Assembly (NCBI RefSeq): GCF_001613045.1
Contig: NZ_BDBP01000031.1
Location: 1 to 64,000, forward strand
Direction: 5' to 3'
Source: Nocardia lijiangensis NBRC 108240
Lineage (GTDB): Bacteria; Actinomycetota; Actinomycetes; Mycobacteriales; Mycobacteriaceae
Length of the DNA stretch: 64,000 nt
A model generated the notes under the pieces. That model was given only the letters and a program-made list of their open reading frames with translations, was not told where the DNA came from and did no database searches. This document shows, one piece after another, positions 1-20,803 of the stretch. Made by a program: the position numbers and the translations under genes. Position 1 is the first letter of the stretch; each line of letters opens with the position of its first letter.

Positions 1-12995
<12,995 letters not shown>

Positions 12996-13420
12996 CAGAG
13001 CCTCCTCGTTTGGCGAAACAACAGCTGGCCGAAGTCTTTTGGGCAGCGCAAATAAAGCGGCATGAGTGCCACCACAGGCGATTCGGCGAGAGCGCGGACG
13101 GTGACGACGTCACCCGCGCGAGATCCAACAATTGGTGAGACGAGATCGGCGGCCGGAGCCGCCGTGCCTAACTCTTGATCGTTCCTCCAACTCCGCTACC
13201 GGGGACTCGGTCCACGCCCCGGAGGTGTTTCCTACATCACACGGATCACCCGCGCATTGCGAACATTAGGCGGTTGGGTAATAAAAAGGAACACGTTTCG
13301 ATAAAAAAACCTGGACGGTTGTCCATGTCGTTCCCGGGAGGCAGTTAACTCCGAGCAGAATTGTGCGCGCGACCACAATCGGTGTCGCTATGTGAGCTAC
13401 CGCACTTTCAGATGTGCAGA
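12996..13420. promoter_or_regulatory. NRPS upstream region, no gene seen
   Basis: About 425 bases separate the NRPS start from the end of the GAF regulator gene, and I see no credible gene. The stretch near 13255-13315 is conspicuously AT-rich for this genome, as expected for a promoter. It holds a weak KstR-like dyad at 13287-13300 and an inverted repeat ATTGTG-N8-CACAAT at 13360-13379. I did not find a convincing iron-regulator (IdeR) box. Confidence 0.5.
13287..13300. promoter_or_regulatory. Weak KstR/TetR-type palindrome upstream of the NRPS
   Basis: The sequence AGGAACACGTTTCG keeps the AAC-AC-GTT core of the TNNAACNNGTTNNA consensus but lacks the outer T and A. It shares its core with the boxes at 19895, 20731 and 50898. 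Being the poorest match of the four, it may be coincidental. Confidence 0.3.
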
Positions 13421-14791
13421 CTATGAGCCGAAACGTTGCATCCGCGTTGCATCGGCGCCGAGGCGCCGATCGAGCACCCGAATCTTGGCCTCGATCTGCG
13501 CATATAGCGGAGAATCGCGATCTACTGCCGCCCGGTACGCGGCCCACGCCGCGGCGTCGTCGCGACCTTCCGCACCGGCGGTCCACCGCCGCAACACCGC
13601 GGCATCATGGGAACCGAGCACGGCGGTGCGCAACCGGACGCGCAGTTCGTCACGAATATCGATAATTCCCGGCGCGGTGGAACGCGGCAGCACCGGACCG
13701 GCATAGAGCCGTAATGCAGAATCGACATCACCGGAGTCGAGCGCCGCCCGCAATGCCTCGACATCGGTTGCGACATGGACGCGCAGCTTGTATGGGCGCG
13801 AACCGAACACGGTCGGACCGACCACCGACCGCAGCCGGGACATGGCGGCGCGGATGGTGCCGTTGTCCAGATCGGTGTCGTCGAGCAGCAGCGCGAGATG
13901 GTCCGCGCCGAGTCCCTCCGCATGCTCGGCCAACAGCAGCAGTATCTCGGCGTGCCGCTGCGACAACGGGACTCGATCGCCCGCGATGGTCAGCTGCGGC
14001 TGCCCGAGACCGAGCACGTCGAGGCCGAGCCCGCGCGATTCGGCGGTCGCCATGGGCTCCTGCCGATCTCGTCCCCGCCCGCCACGCTGGCTCGAGCGCA
14101 TCGCACTGAGCACCAGATCCATTTCCGCGGCCGTGGCCGTCGCCTTCACCAGCGCGAGGATCTCCGGCTTCGCCACCCGAACGCCACCGGCTATCACCAG
14201 GACGCCGACCAGCCTGCCGTCCGGATCGTGCACGGGCGCAGCGGCTCCGGTGATCTGATGCATGCGGTGCAAGAAGTGCTCGGGTCCATGAATCCAGGCG
14301 GCGCGGCCGGTGCGGACCACCAGGCCGACCGCATTGGTGCCGACCCGGCGCTCACTCAAATCGTCGCCCGCGCGCAAGCCGATCTCGGCTGCGGCCGTGA
14401 CCTGTTCGGGTTTGCCGTGCACCGAAAGAACCCGCCCGAATTGATCGGCGATCGCGACGATCAGGCCCGTGCGTGCCGCGTCCTCGACAAGTAATTTATC
14501 GATCAACGGCATCAGGCCCGCCATGGGATGAGCGTCCCGATAACGTTGCAAATCCGCGCCGCGCAGGCCGCGCTCGCTCAGCACGTCCATGGGATCGACA
14601 CCGGTTCGCAGGCTGCGCAGCCAGGATTCCAGCACGAGTGGACGCAGTAAACCAGCTAGCTGCGAGAGCTGTTCACCACCCGCGCTAAGATATCCATGTG
14701 CTTGTGCGGCATAGGCTTCGAGTGCGCCGAGTTGCGTGCCAGGTTCGACGCCGTGCCGTGGGGACCGCCCACCTGCAAGATTGCTGACCAT
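13421..14791 (-). CDS. GAF-domain transcriptional regulator
   Basis: About 456 residues, probably a cytoplasmic DNA-binding regulator. The first ~230 residues resemble the sensory half of AcoR-type activators: a GAF-like segment with GTNAVGLVVRTGRAAW and a region around HQITGAAAPVHDPDG. The C-terminal half (LTIAGDRVPLSQRHAEILLLL, then RAAMSRLRSVVG and a helical tail) looks like a winged-helix domain of OmpR/BTAD type rather than the sigma-54 AAA domain of true AcoR. The start is ATG at 14791, with GAAAGG just upstream; a TTG seven codons earlier is less likely. It lies between the NRPS and the mycofactocin operon on the same strand. Regulators of this type often sit beside alcohol dehydrogenase genes in actinobacteria. 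Its target is unknown; either neighbouring cluster is possible. Confidence 0.8.
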   Translation of the reverse strand: MVSNLAGGRSPRHGVEPGTQLGALEAYAAQAHGYLSAGGEQLSQLAGLLRPLVLESWLRSLRTGVDPMDVLSERGLRGADLQRYRDAHPMAGLMPLIDKLLVEDAARTGLIVAIADQFGRVLSVHGKPEQVTAAAEIGLRAGDDLSERRVGTNAVGLVVRTGRAAWIHGPEHFLHRMHQITGAAAPVHDPDGRLVGVLVIAGGVRVAKPEILALVKATATAAEMDLVLSAMRSSQRGGRGRDRQEPMATAESRGLGLDVLGLGQPQLTIAGDRVPLSQRHAEILLLLAEHAEGLGADHLALLLDDTDLDNGTIRAAMSRLRSVVGPTVFGSRPYKLRVHVATDVEALRAALDSGDVDSALRLYAGPVLPRSTAPGIIDIRDELRVRLRTAVLGSHDAAVLRRWTAGAEGRDDAAAWAAYRAAVDRDSPLYAQIEAKIRVLDRRLGADATRMQRFGS

Positions 14792-14857
14792 TTGCCTTTC
14801 TTTCCGCCACAAACTGTACCGGCGCGTATTCAGGGGGAAGGGCGGATGTTCTCGTTT

Positions 14858-14884
14858 GTCCGCCAGGTCACATCCATGGCGGAC
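14858..14884. repeat. Stem-loop between mftG and the GAF regulator gene
   Basis: Perfect 8-base inverted repeat GTCCGCCA / TGGCGGAC with an 11-base loop, in the ~125-base gap downstream of mftG and upstream of the GAF gene. It could be a terminator for the mft operon or an operator. There is no T tract, so the role is open. Confidence 0.35.
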
Positions 14885-14916
14885 CTCCTCATTTTGTGAC
14901 CCATCCGTCTTTCACT

Positions 14917-16389
14917 TCACGATGTGAGCCAGCCCGCAGCGCGTTCGGCGAGCATCACCGTCGTGGCCTGCGGCCCCCTGCTCAGCGGCACCGGAACTAC
15001 GGACAGATCCACCACGGACAGTCCGCTCACTCCGTGCACCGCGCACCGCGCGTCGACCACCGCCCGCTCGTCCTCCGCGGCGCCCATCCGGCAGGTGCCC
15101 GAGAGATGCTGAGAGGTCGCGAGATTCGCGCGCAGCCAGGCATCGTGACCGGACGCCGGCGGCGGGTGGCACGGATACGCCCCCGGTATTCGATGCAGCA
15201 CCTCGATCGCCAGCGCGACAGCATCCCGCAGGCGCCCGCGATCGGCGGCGCCCGCCAGATAGCGGTGCTCGATCCGCGGCGGCGTGAGCGGATCGGCGCC
15301 GCGCAGCTGTAGCACGCCCGCGGACTCGGGACGCATCAGCGCGACGCCGAGGCGATGCCGGTCCCAGGCGAACGGCACTGTGTACGGCCGGATTTCGATG
15401 TCATCGAGGCTGAGCACGTACTCCAGCGGCACCGCGGCGGGCGTCGGGATGTCGAGCAGGTATTCGAGGCCGATCTCGGGGTGGTCGTCGAACCGGGCGC
15501 CGACGGGCGCGGGCCACACGACCGGTATGCCGAGTGCCGCCAGCTCGTCCGGCGGCCCGACCCCGGAGCGCAGCAGCAGCGCCGCCGACTCCACCGCGCC
15601 CGCGCACAGCACGATCCGATCGGCCGAGATCGTGCCGCTCGTCTCGCCGCGCCGGTAGTCGATACCGATCGCGCGCGTACCGCGGAAACGGATGCGCGAT
15701 ACCAGGACTCCGCCTTGCACGGTCAGGTTGGGCCGCCCCAGCGCGGGCAGCAGATAGGCCGAGGCCGTGCCGACGCGCGCACCACCGTCGACATTGCACG
15801 GCACCGGCCCCACACCCTCGGCGGGGCCAGCTCCCTGCGGCGCGTTGAGATCGGGCACCTCGGCGAAATCCGCGGCGCGCGCGGCCGCGGCGAACGCGCG
15901 GCTCACCGGCGTCGGATCGGCCGTGCGGCGCACCGGGATCGGGCCGCCGCGGCCGTGGCCGGGCCCGTCACCGTAGTCGCGATCGTCCTCCAGCCTGCGG
16001 TAGGCGGGCAGCACGGCCTCGAAGGACCAGTCCGCCGTGCCGCCGAGCGCGGCACTCCACGCCGCGAAGTCGGCGGCGGGCGCGCGCACGAAATAGCTGC
16101 CGTTGACCGTGCTGGAGCCGCCGATCCCCTTTCCGCGCACCAGGTTCCCCTCGACCGCAGGGTGCTCGTCCGAGCTCGCCGCGAGGGTCGCGGGATACCG
16201 CCACAGCCACCGCGCTTCCGGCCCGATCGGCAGCCGCGTGGCATCGCGCAGCGCCGCGGGCATCTCGGCGGCGGCGGACCACACCTGGCCCGCCTCCAGC
16301 AGGCGCACGGTGTGGTCCGGCCGTTCGCTCAGCCTGGCTGCGAGCACGCAGCCCGCGGTGCCGCCACCGACGATCAGGGTGTCGACCAT
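14917..16389 (-). CDS. mftG: Mycofactocin-system GMC oxidoreductase MftG
   Basis: FAD-dependent oxidoreductase of the glucose-methanol-choline family, about 490 residues with the chosen ATG at 16389, close to its mycobacterial counterpart. The N-terminus has the dinucleotide fold DTLIVGGGTAGCVLAARLSE. The GMC signature GKGIGGSSTVNG follows, and the C-terminal block contains HLSGTCRMG and the RGPQATTVMLAERAAGWL segment with the catalytic-region residues. In mycobacteria MftG links mycofactocinol reoxidation to respiration; that role is taken from the family. It is the last gene of the operon, 71 bases after mftF. An in-frame start 15 codons upstream exists but adds a poorly conserved tail. The family assignment rests on both sequence motifs and the mft context. 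Confidence 0.9.
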   Translation of the reverse strand: MVDTLIVGGGTAGCVLAARLSERPDHTVRLLEAGQVWSAAAEMPAALRDATRLPIGPEARWLWRYPATLAASSDEHPAVEGNLVRGKGIGGSSTVNGSYFVRAPAADFAAWSAALGGTADWSFEAVLPAYRRLEDDRDYGDGPGHGRGGPIPVRRTADPTPVSRAFAAAARAADFAEVPDLNAPQGAGPAEGVGPVPCNVDGGARVGTASAYLLPALGRPNLTVQGGVLVSRIRFRGTRAIGIDYRRGETSGTISADRIVLCAGAVESAALLLRSGVGPPDELAALGIPVVWPAPVGARFDDHPEIGLEYLLDIPTPAAVPLEYVLSLDDIEIRPYTVPFAWDRHRLGVALMRPESAGVLQLRGADPLTPPRIEHRYLAGAADRGRLRDAVALAIEVLHRIPGAYPCHPPPASGHDAWLRANLATSQHLSGTCRMGAAEDERAVVDARCAVHGVSGLSVVDLSVVPVPLSRGPQATTVMLAERAAGWLTS

Positions 16390-16460
16390 AGGAACCAGCT
16401 CATCCGACGGGCGGGCCGTCGGCCCGGCAAACAACGATCAGCGCGGTGGCGCGGTGGATT

Positions 16461-17864
16461 TCACCGCGGCGGCGCCGTGGGTTTGAGCGCCTCGACGCTG
16501 CGCGCCCGGAAAGCGCCGAGCCAGAGCCCGGTGCCGTAGGCGATATCGTCGAGACGCTTGTAGGCCAGGTAGCGAAACGGGTCGAGCCCGCCCGCGTCGC
16601 GGTGCGTGAACCAGTCGGCGAGGCCGTCGGCCACCGCCATGGTCACCGCGATCCGCCGGATGCGCCGCGAGGCCACCATCGCGAGCAGCGTCACCGGCCA
16701 GTAGTGCCTGCACATCGCCGACGCCAACCGCCACAGCCCGGAGAAGAACCCGCGGGAAAGGTAGATGGCCGCGATGCGCGTCGGGTTGTCCAGTGCGGTG
16801 AACACCCGCCGCAGCCGGGCCAGCGCCGTTGCGAGGGTGATGATGCCACCGAGCAGGCCCCACTTCGACATCGTCGCGAACAGCACCGCGGCAACCACCG
16901 TCCACGGCGGCACCGACAGCGGCGAGACCATGCCCTCGCCGTGCCGCTCACCGAGCGGTGCGGCGCCGGTGCCATAGAACATCTTTCGCCCGAACCAGGA
17001 CGCGAACGAGACGCGGTGATCGTGCGCCACGTGCGCGGCGGGCTCGTAGCGCAGCCGCCAGCCCGCCTGTTCCAGCCGCCAGCACAGGTCGACGTCCTCG
17101 GCGACCCGCATGGACTCGTCGAAGCCGCCCTCGGCGAGCAACGCCTGCCGCCGCACCAGCAGCGCGGCGCTCGGCACATACGAGACCAGGCCGCGCGATT
17201 GCACGGCCGCCTCTCTCCTGCCCAGGTCGAGCGAGGAGCGAGTGTGCTCGTAGCGGGCCAGCGCGTTGGACTCCGGATCCAGCGCCACGATGCGCGGCGC
17301 GACGAGCGCGACCTCGGGATCGCTGAAGTGCCCGAGCATGACCTCGAGCCAGCCGCTGCGCGGCACCACATCGGAATCCAGGAACGCGACGAATTCGCTT
17401 GTCGCCGCCCGCAGGCCGGCATTGCGGGCCGCCGCGGGGCCCTGCCGGTCGTCGTGGCGCAGCACGGTGACGCGGCAGCGAGTGCCCCGGGATTCGGGGA
17501 TCCGCACCGGTTGGTCGGAGCCGTCGTCCACGACGATCACGTTGTGCCCGCGCAACGCGGCGAGCAGCCGGGCGAGGCCGTCGGCGTTGTTGTGCAGCGG
17601 CACGATGACGGTCACGGCGTCGGGCGAAGGCAGCAGCCGCGGCCGCGGATTGGCCACTCCGGAGTCGAGCAGCCGTCTGGCAACAACCGCGGACTTGGGT
17701 CCGGTGACCTCGAGGTACCCGTCGCCGATCATCTCGGCGGCCTCCGGGGCAAGTCGTAGCAACCTGGCGGGTGAGCCCCCGATCAGGATGCGTCCCCCGG
17801 AGTATGCGCGTACCCGTGGATCGATCCGTATCCCGAAGCCGTCGGGCAGGCGATCATGGCGCAT
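16461..17864 (-). CDS. mftF: Mycofactocin glycosyltransferase MftF
   Basis: Family 2 glycosyltransferase that adds glucose units to premycofactocin. With ATG at 17864 it is 467 residues, matching the roughly 470 of the mycobacterial protein; an ATG three codons earlier is also possible. The GT-A fold is evident: [46 protein letters not shown] (metal-binding DSD) and [16 protein letters not shown]. The C-terminal third is hydrophobic ([18 protein letters not shown] and following), suggesting membrane association. It lies between the mftB-mftC fusion and mftG. In mycobacteria mftD and mftE would come immediately before it; here a 232-base non-coding gap takes their place. Confidence 0.93.
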   Translation of the reverse strand: MRHDRLPDGFGIRIDPRVRAYSGGRILIGGSPARLLRLAPEAAEMIGDGYLEVTGPKSAVVARRLLDSGVANPRPRLLPSPDAVTVIVPLHNNADGLARLLAALRGHNVIVVDDGSDQPVRIPESRGTRCRVTVLRHDDRQGPAAARNAGLRAATSEFVAFLDSDVVPRSGWLEVMLGHFSDPEVALVAPRIVALDPESNALARYEHTRSSLDLGRREAAVQSRGLVSYVPSAALLVRRQALLAEGGFDESMRVAEDVDLCWRLEQAGWRLRYEPAAHVAHDHRVSFASWFGRKMFYGTGAAPLGERHGEGMVSPLSVPPWTVVAAVLFATMSKWGLLGGIITLATALARLRRVFTALDNPTRIAAIYLSRGFFSGLWRLASAMCRHYWPVTLLAMVASRRIRRIAVTMAVADGLADWFTHRDAGGLDPFRYLAYKRLDDIAYGTGLWLGAFRARSVEALKPTAPPR

Positions 17865-18096
17865 TCCTGGCATGCTAGGCGGAGATTCGCGCGCGGGCAT
17901 CATCGGTCCGCAAAAAAGGAAGGAATTCCGCGCGAATCGGCCCATGACCGTACCCAACTCATCCCGCGGTGTGTTGCGGTGAAGTTGCCAGCAACTCGAT
18001 CGCGCCCTCTGGCAACGCGACGGCTATTCCTCGAGGGCACTCCTCGAAAGCCTGCGTCCGCCGGCTGGCAGCGCACGGCTGGCAACCGGCGGGTGA
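17865..18096. other. Gap at the expected mftD-mftE position, rich in CTGGCAAC/GTTGCCAG repeats
   Basis: No supported gene. The canonical mft order places mftD and mftE here. The gap contains an inverted repeat GTTGCCAG (17984-17991) / CTGGCAAC (18009-18016), plus further CTGGCA copies near 18064 and 18078. No creatininase or flavin-dehydrogenase motif could be found in any frame. Confidence 0.6.
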
Positions 18097-19695
18097 TCAT
18101 GTCAACGGACTCTCGTCGCAGGCCCGCGCGGGCCGCGCGGACAGGGTGAGCGGGATCGGCCCCGGCTTTCGCGCCGCGGCCCGCCGCGGCGTCGCCCGGC
18201 GCGAGTGGTCCACCGAAGAGCGCGGAATGGTCCGTCCGGTGTCGGCCAGCGCGGCCTCGCCGTAGCCCTGCACGCACTCCGGGTCCGGCCCGTCGGCGGG
18301 CAGCCCGGTGAAGAACTTCGCCGCCATGCAGCCGCCACGGCAGGCGTCGTAGTGCGCGCACCCCGAGCAGGCGCCGCCGCCGCTGGGTGTGCGCAGCTCG
18401 GAGAACAGCTCGGAGGTCTGCCAGACGTTACGGAAACCGCCGTCGGACACCACGTTTCCGGCCAGGAAGCGGTCGTGGATGGCGAACGGGCAGGCGTACA
18501 CGTCGCCCACCGGATCGACCAGGCAGACCACGCGACCCGCACCGCACATGTTCAGGCCGGGCAGTGCCTGCCCGAAGGCCGAGAGGTGGAAGAACGAGTC
18601 GCCGGTCAGCACGCCCTCGCCGTTGCGCAGCAGCCAGTCGTAGAGCACCCGCTGCTGGTCCGGGGTGGGGTGCAGCTCGTCCCACACGTCCGCACCGCGG
18701 CCGGAGGGCCGCAGCCGGGTGAGTCGCAGTGTCGCGCCGTACCTTTCGGCGATGGCGCGGAACTCGTCGAGCTGCGCGATGTTGTGCCGGGTCGCCACCA
18801 CCGAAAGCTTCGCGTCGCGGAAACCGGCGGCCGCCAGGTTCTCCAGCGCCCGGATCGCCATGTCGTAGGAGCCGGGCCCGCGCACCGCGTCGTTGACCGC
18901 CGCGTCCGCGCCGTCCAGCGAGATCTGCACGTCCACGTAGTCGCTCGCCGCCAACCGGGCCGCGACCTCCGGGGTGATGCGAACCCCGTTGGTGGAGAAC
19001 TTGACTCCCACGTGGTGCGCGGTCGCGTAGTCGACCAGCTCCCAGAAGTCCGGGCGCACAGTGGGTTCGCCGCCGCCGATGTTCACGTAGAACACCTGCA
19101 TGCGCTCGAACTCGTCGATCAGCGCCTTGCACTGCTCGGTGCTCAGTTCGCGCGGATCGCGGCGTCCCGAGGACGAAAGACAGTGCACGCAGGACAGATT
19201 GCAGGCGTAGGTGAGTTCCCAGGTGAGACAGATCGGCGCGGCGAGCCCGGTTTCGAATCGGTCGATCAATCGCACCGCGCGATCGGCCTGCCGCGCACCG
19301 GGTTCGGCCACGGCGGCCGTGGTCGCGGTGTCGACGGACGCAGCGCCGTCCGACCGCGGGACCACCCCCGCATCAGGTCGGACGGGCTGCGCCGGCGCGG
19401 GCTTGGCACCCGCGGCGCCGGATACGAGATCCGGCGCGCCGATGATCATGTCACCTTCGGCCAATTGCGCGAGCGCCCGCACGTACGGCGCGGCGCCCTC
19501 GTCGGCGACACCGGCGGCGTGCAGGGCCGAGCGCGCCGACGCGTGTTCCGGCAGTGATCGCACGATCTCGACGATGCGTGGACTCTTCAGGAACGAGAGC
19601 TTGCGCGTGCCGAAGTGGTAGAGCAGCGCACCGAAGGGCTCGGGACGCAGCGCCACCCTCGGATGCAGCTGCCATCGGGTATCGAGATCGAGCAT
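18097..19695 (-). CDS. mftC: MftB-MftC fusion: mycofactocin peptide chaperone joined to radical SAM maturase
   Basis: A 532-residue protein holding two steps normally done by separate proteins. Residues 1-~85 are MftB-like (RWQLHPRVALRPEPFGALLY, TRKLSFLKSPRIVEIVRSL), the PqqD-like chaperone that binds MftA. A ~55-residue Ala/Pro-rich linker follows. From ~141 the protein is MftC: the radical SAM cluster motif CNLSCVHC uses C165, C169 and C172, then IGGGEPTVRPDFWELVD, and a C-terminal SPASM region with CGAGRVVCLVDPVGDVYAC and CSGCAHYDACRGGC. MftC oxidatively decarboxylates the C-terminal Tyr of MftA and then forms a Val-Tyr crosslink. The ending CDESPLT parallels known MftC termini. Start ATG at 19695, 16 bases after mftA, with GGGAG upstream. 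No stop or frameshift separates the halves. Confidence 0.95.
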   Translation of the reverse strand: MLDLDTRWQLHPRVALRPEPFGALLYHFGTRKLSFLKSPRIVEIVRSLPEHASARSALHAAGVADEGAAPYVRALAQLAEGDMIIGAPDLVSGAAGAKPAPAQPVRPDAGVVPRSDGAASVDTATTAAVAEPGARQADRAVRLIDRFETGLAAPICLTWELTYACNLSCVHCLSSSGRRDPRELSTEQCKALIDEFERMQVFYVNIGGGEPTVRPDFWELVDYATAHHVGVKFSTNGVRITPEVAARLAASDYVDVQISLDGADAAVNDAVRGPGSYDMAIRALENLAAAGFRDAKLSVVATRHNIAQLDEFRAIAERYGATLRLTRLRPSGRGADVWDELHPTPDQQRVLYDWLLRNGEGVLTGDSFFHLSAFGQALPGLNMCGAGRVVCLVDPVGDVYACPFAIHDRFLAGNVVSDGGFRNVWQTSELFSELRTPSGGGACSGCAHYDACRGGCMAAKFFTGLPADGPDPECVQGYGEAALADTGRTIPRSSVDHSRRATPRRAAARKPGPIPLTLSARPARACDESPLT

Positions 19696-19711
19696 GCCGC
19701 GCTCCCGCCCG

Positions 19712-19816
19712 TCAGTAGACGCCGCACATGCCGTCGATGGACACCTCTTCGATGAGGGTCTCCTCGACGAGCTCCGCGGCGTCGGTGTCGCTCGGTGCGA
19801 TGAACTTGTGCGGCAT
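19712..19816 (-). CDS. mftA: Mycofactocin precursor peptide MftA
   Basis: A 34-residue precursor that starts MPHKF and ends in the hallmark IDGMCGVY. The C-terminal Val-Tyr pair is the part that MftC modifies and that becomes the redox-active core after proteolysis. The acidic middle ([12 protein letters not shown]) is the leader recognised by MftB. The ATG at 19816 has a strong GGAGGT site four bases upstream. It is the first gene of the operon and is followed 16 bases later by the mftB-mftC fusion. The assignment is secure because of the conserved tail and the neighbour. Confidence 0.97.
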   Translation of the reverse strand: MPHKFIAPSDTDAAELVEETLIEEVSIDGMCGVY

Positions 19817-19894
19817 GAGAACCTCCGAGTGTGACGACGGACCGGGCCTACCCGTGTAGTCCCTGTCACACCTTAGCGACAAGCGCCGCAAAAG

Positions 19895-19908
19895 TGAAAC
19901 ACGTTCCA
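19895..19908. promoter_or_regulatory. KstR-like palindrome upstream of mftA
   Basis: TGAAACACGTTCCA fits TNNAACNNGTTNNA exactly and lies 79 bases upstream of mftA, in the divergent region shared with the TetR gene. A nearly identical box precedes the kshB-like gene. The binding protein could be KstR or the adjacent TetR; this is inference from sequence only. Confidence 0.55.
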
Positions 19909-20088
19909 ATCGTCGAGACCCATACTTCGGCCGCCACCGGCAGTCGCCGCTCCCTCACGCCGCACCTGCGCGGTACGCGACCACCGCCCGCACCGCCACC
20001 GGCCAAAACCGCGGCGCTCTAGACTTCGGGTGTAGCGCAGCTGAACAGAACGTGACGGGCGGCACATGCCCGCGGCAGTAGAGGTGGC

Positions 20089-20727
20089 ATGGGAGTCGGA
20101 CGAATGCAGGCGAATGGGGGCGGAAACACTCTGTCGGAGTCCGAGATCGTGGAGGCCGCGCTGCGGGTGGTTCGCGCGGATGGCGTGGAAAAGCTGTCCA
20201 TGCGGCGACTTTCCCGCGAACTCGGGGTCTCCCCCATGGCGCCGTACTACTACGTGGCCGACAAGCGCGAGCTGCTCGACCTCGTCGCCAGCGCCGCGCT
20301 GACCGGAGTGCGCAAGCCACCGCCGGAATCCGGGCCGTGGCAGCAGCGCCTGCGCGAGCTCATCGATCAGATCGATGAGAAACTGCGCAAGCACCCCGGG
20401 CTCGGCGACGTGCTCATCGAGCAGATGCTGGGCAAACAGCTCGACCTGATCGCGGCCATCATGGAGATCCTGTTCGAGGCCGGATTCTCCGACCGCAATG
20501 TGCTCGCCGCCTACGCGACGATCCACACCTACCTGTTCGGCCGCAGCCGGGTGAACCCACGCGACCGGTCCCCACTGTCGGAGGTCGCGCTGCCCGAGTC
20601 GGTGGAGCGGGCCACCAGGTACATCTCGGACCTGCGCGGCAAGTACGCCTACGACTTCGGCATGGAGGTGCTGATCGCCGGTCTGGAGGCCCAGCTTGTC
20701 CACCAGCCGGACCGCGACGTACGATGA
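20089..20727 (+). CDS. TetR-family transcriptional regulator
   Basis: 212 residues with an N-terminal helix-turn-helix: IVEAALRVVRADGVEKLSMR, then RELGVSPMAPYYYVADKREL. The rest is a ligand-binding helical domain containing LIDQIDEKLRKHPGLGDVL. The ATG at 20089 has GAGGTGG directly upstream. It is transcribed away from mftA and lies just before the kshB-like gene. One KstR-like box lies on each side of it (19895 and 20731), which suggests that it controls itself and its neighbours. It does not look like the mycobacterial MftR by eye, so I do not give it that name. Ligand unknown. Confidence 0.88.
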   Translation: MGVGRMQANGGGNTLSESEIVEAALRVVRADGVEKLSMRRLSRELGVSPMAPYYYVADKRELLDLVASAALTGVRKPPPESGPWQQRLRELIDQIDEKLRKHPGLGDVLIEQMLGKQLDLIAAIMEILFEAGFSDRNVLAAYATIHTYLFGRSRVNPRDRSPLSEVALPESVERATRYISDLRGKYAYDFGMEVLIAGLEAQLVHQPDRDVR

Positions 20728-20730
20728 AAC

Positions 20731-20744
20731 TGAAACACGTTCTA
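20731..20744. promoter_or_regulatory. KstR-like operator upstream of the kshB-like gene
   Basis: TGAAACACGTTCTA is a perfect match to TNNAACNNGTTNNA. It begins three bases after the TetR stop codon and lies about 60 bases before the reductase start. In mycobacteria and rhodococci such boxes mark KstR-controlled steroid and lipid catabolic genes. Confidence 0.65.
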
Positions 20745-20803
20745 GTTTTGTCGCCGGCCGTTGTTCCCGCGGTCGCCGACGATGCCGGATTCGAGAGGAC
20801 GTC

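Noticed and set aside
13262..13284. TTAGG-containing AT-rich stretch that resembles half of an IdeR iron box
   Set aside because: Only the first TTAGG matches; the second half-site of TTAGGTTAGGCTAACCTAA is absent.
17865..18096. Possible remnant of mftE in the gap before mftF
   Set aside because: No frame contains creatininase motifs such as the metal-binding GSTEQHGPHLP segment; only short repeats are visible.
20089..20727. Naming the TetR gene mftR
   Set aside because: It is divergent from mftA as MftR is, but the sequence does not resemble the mycobacterial MftR N-terminus and it sits beside the kshB-like gene.
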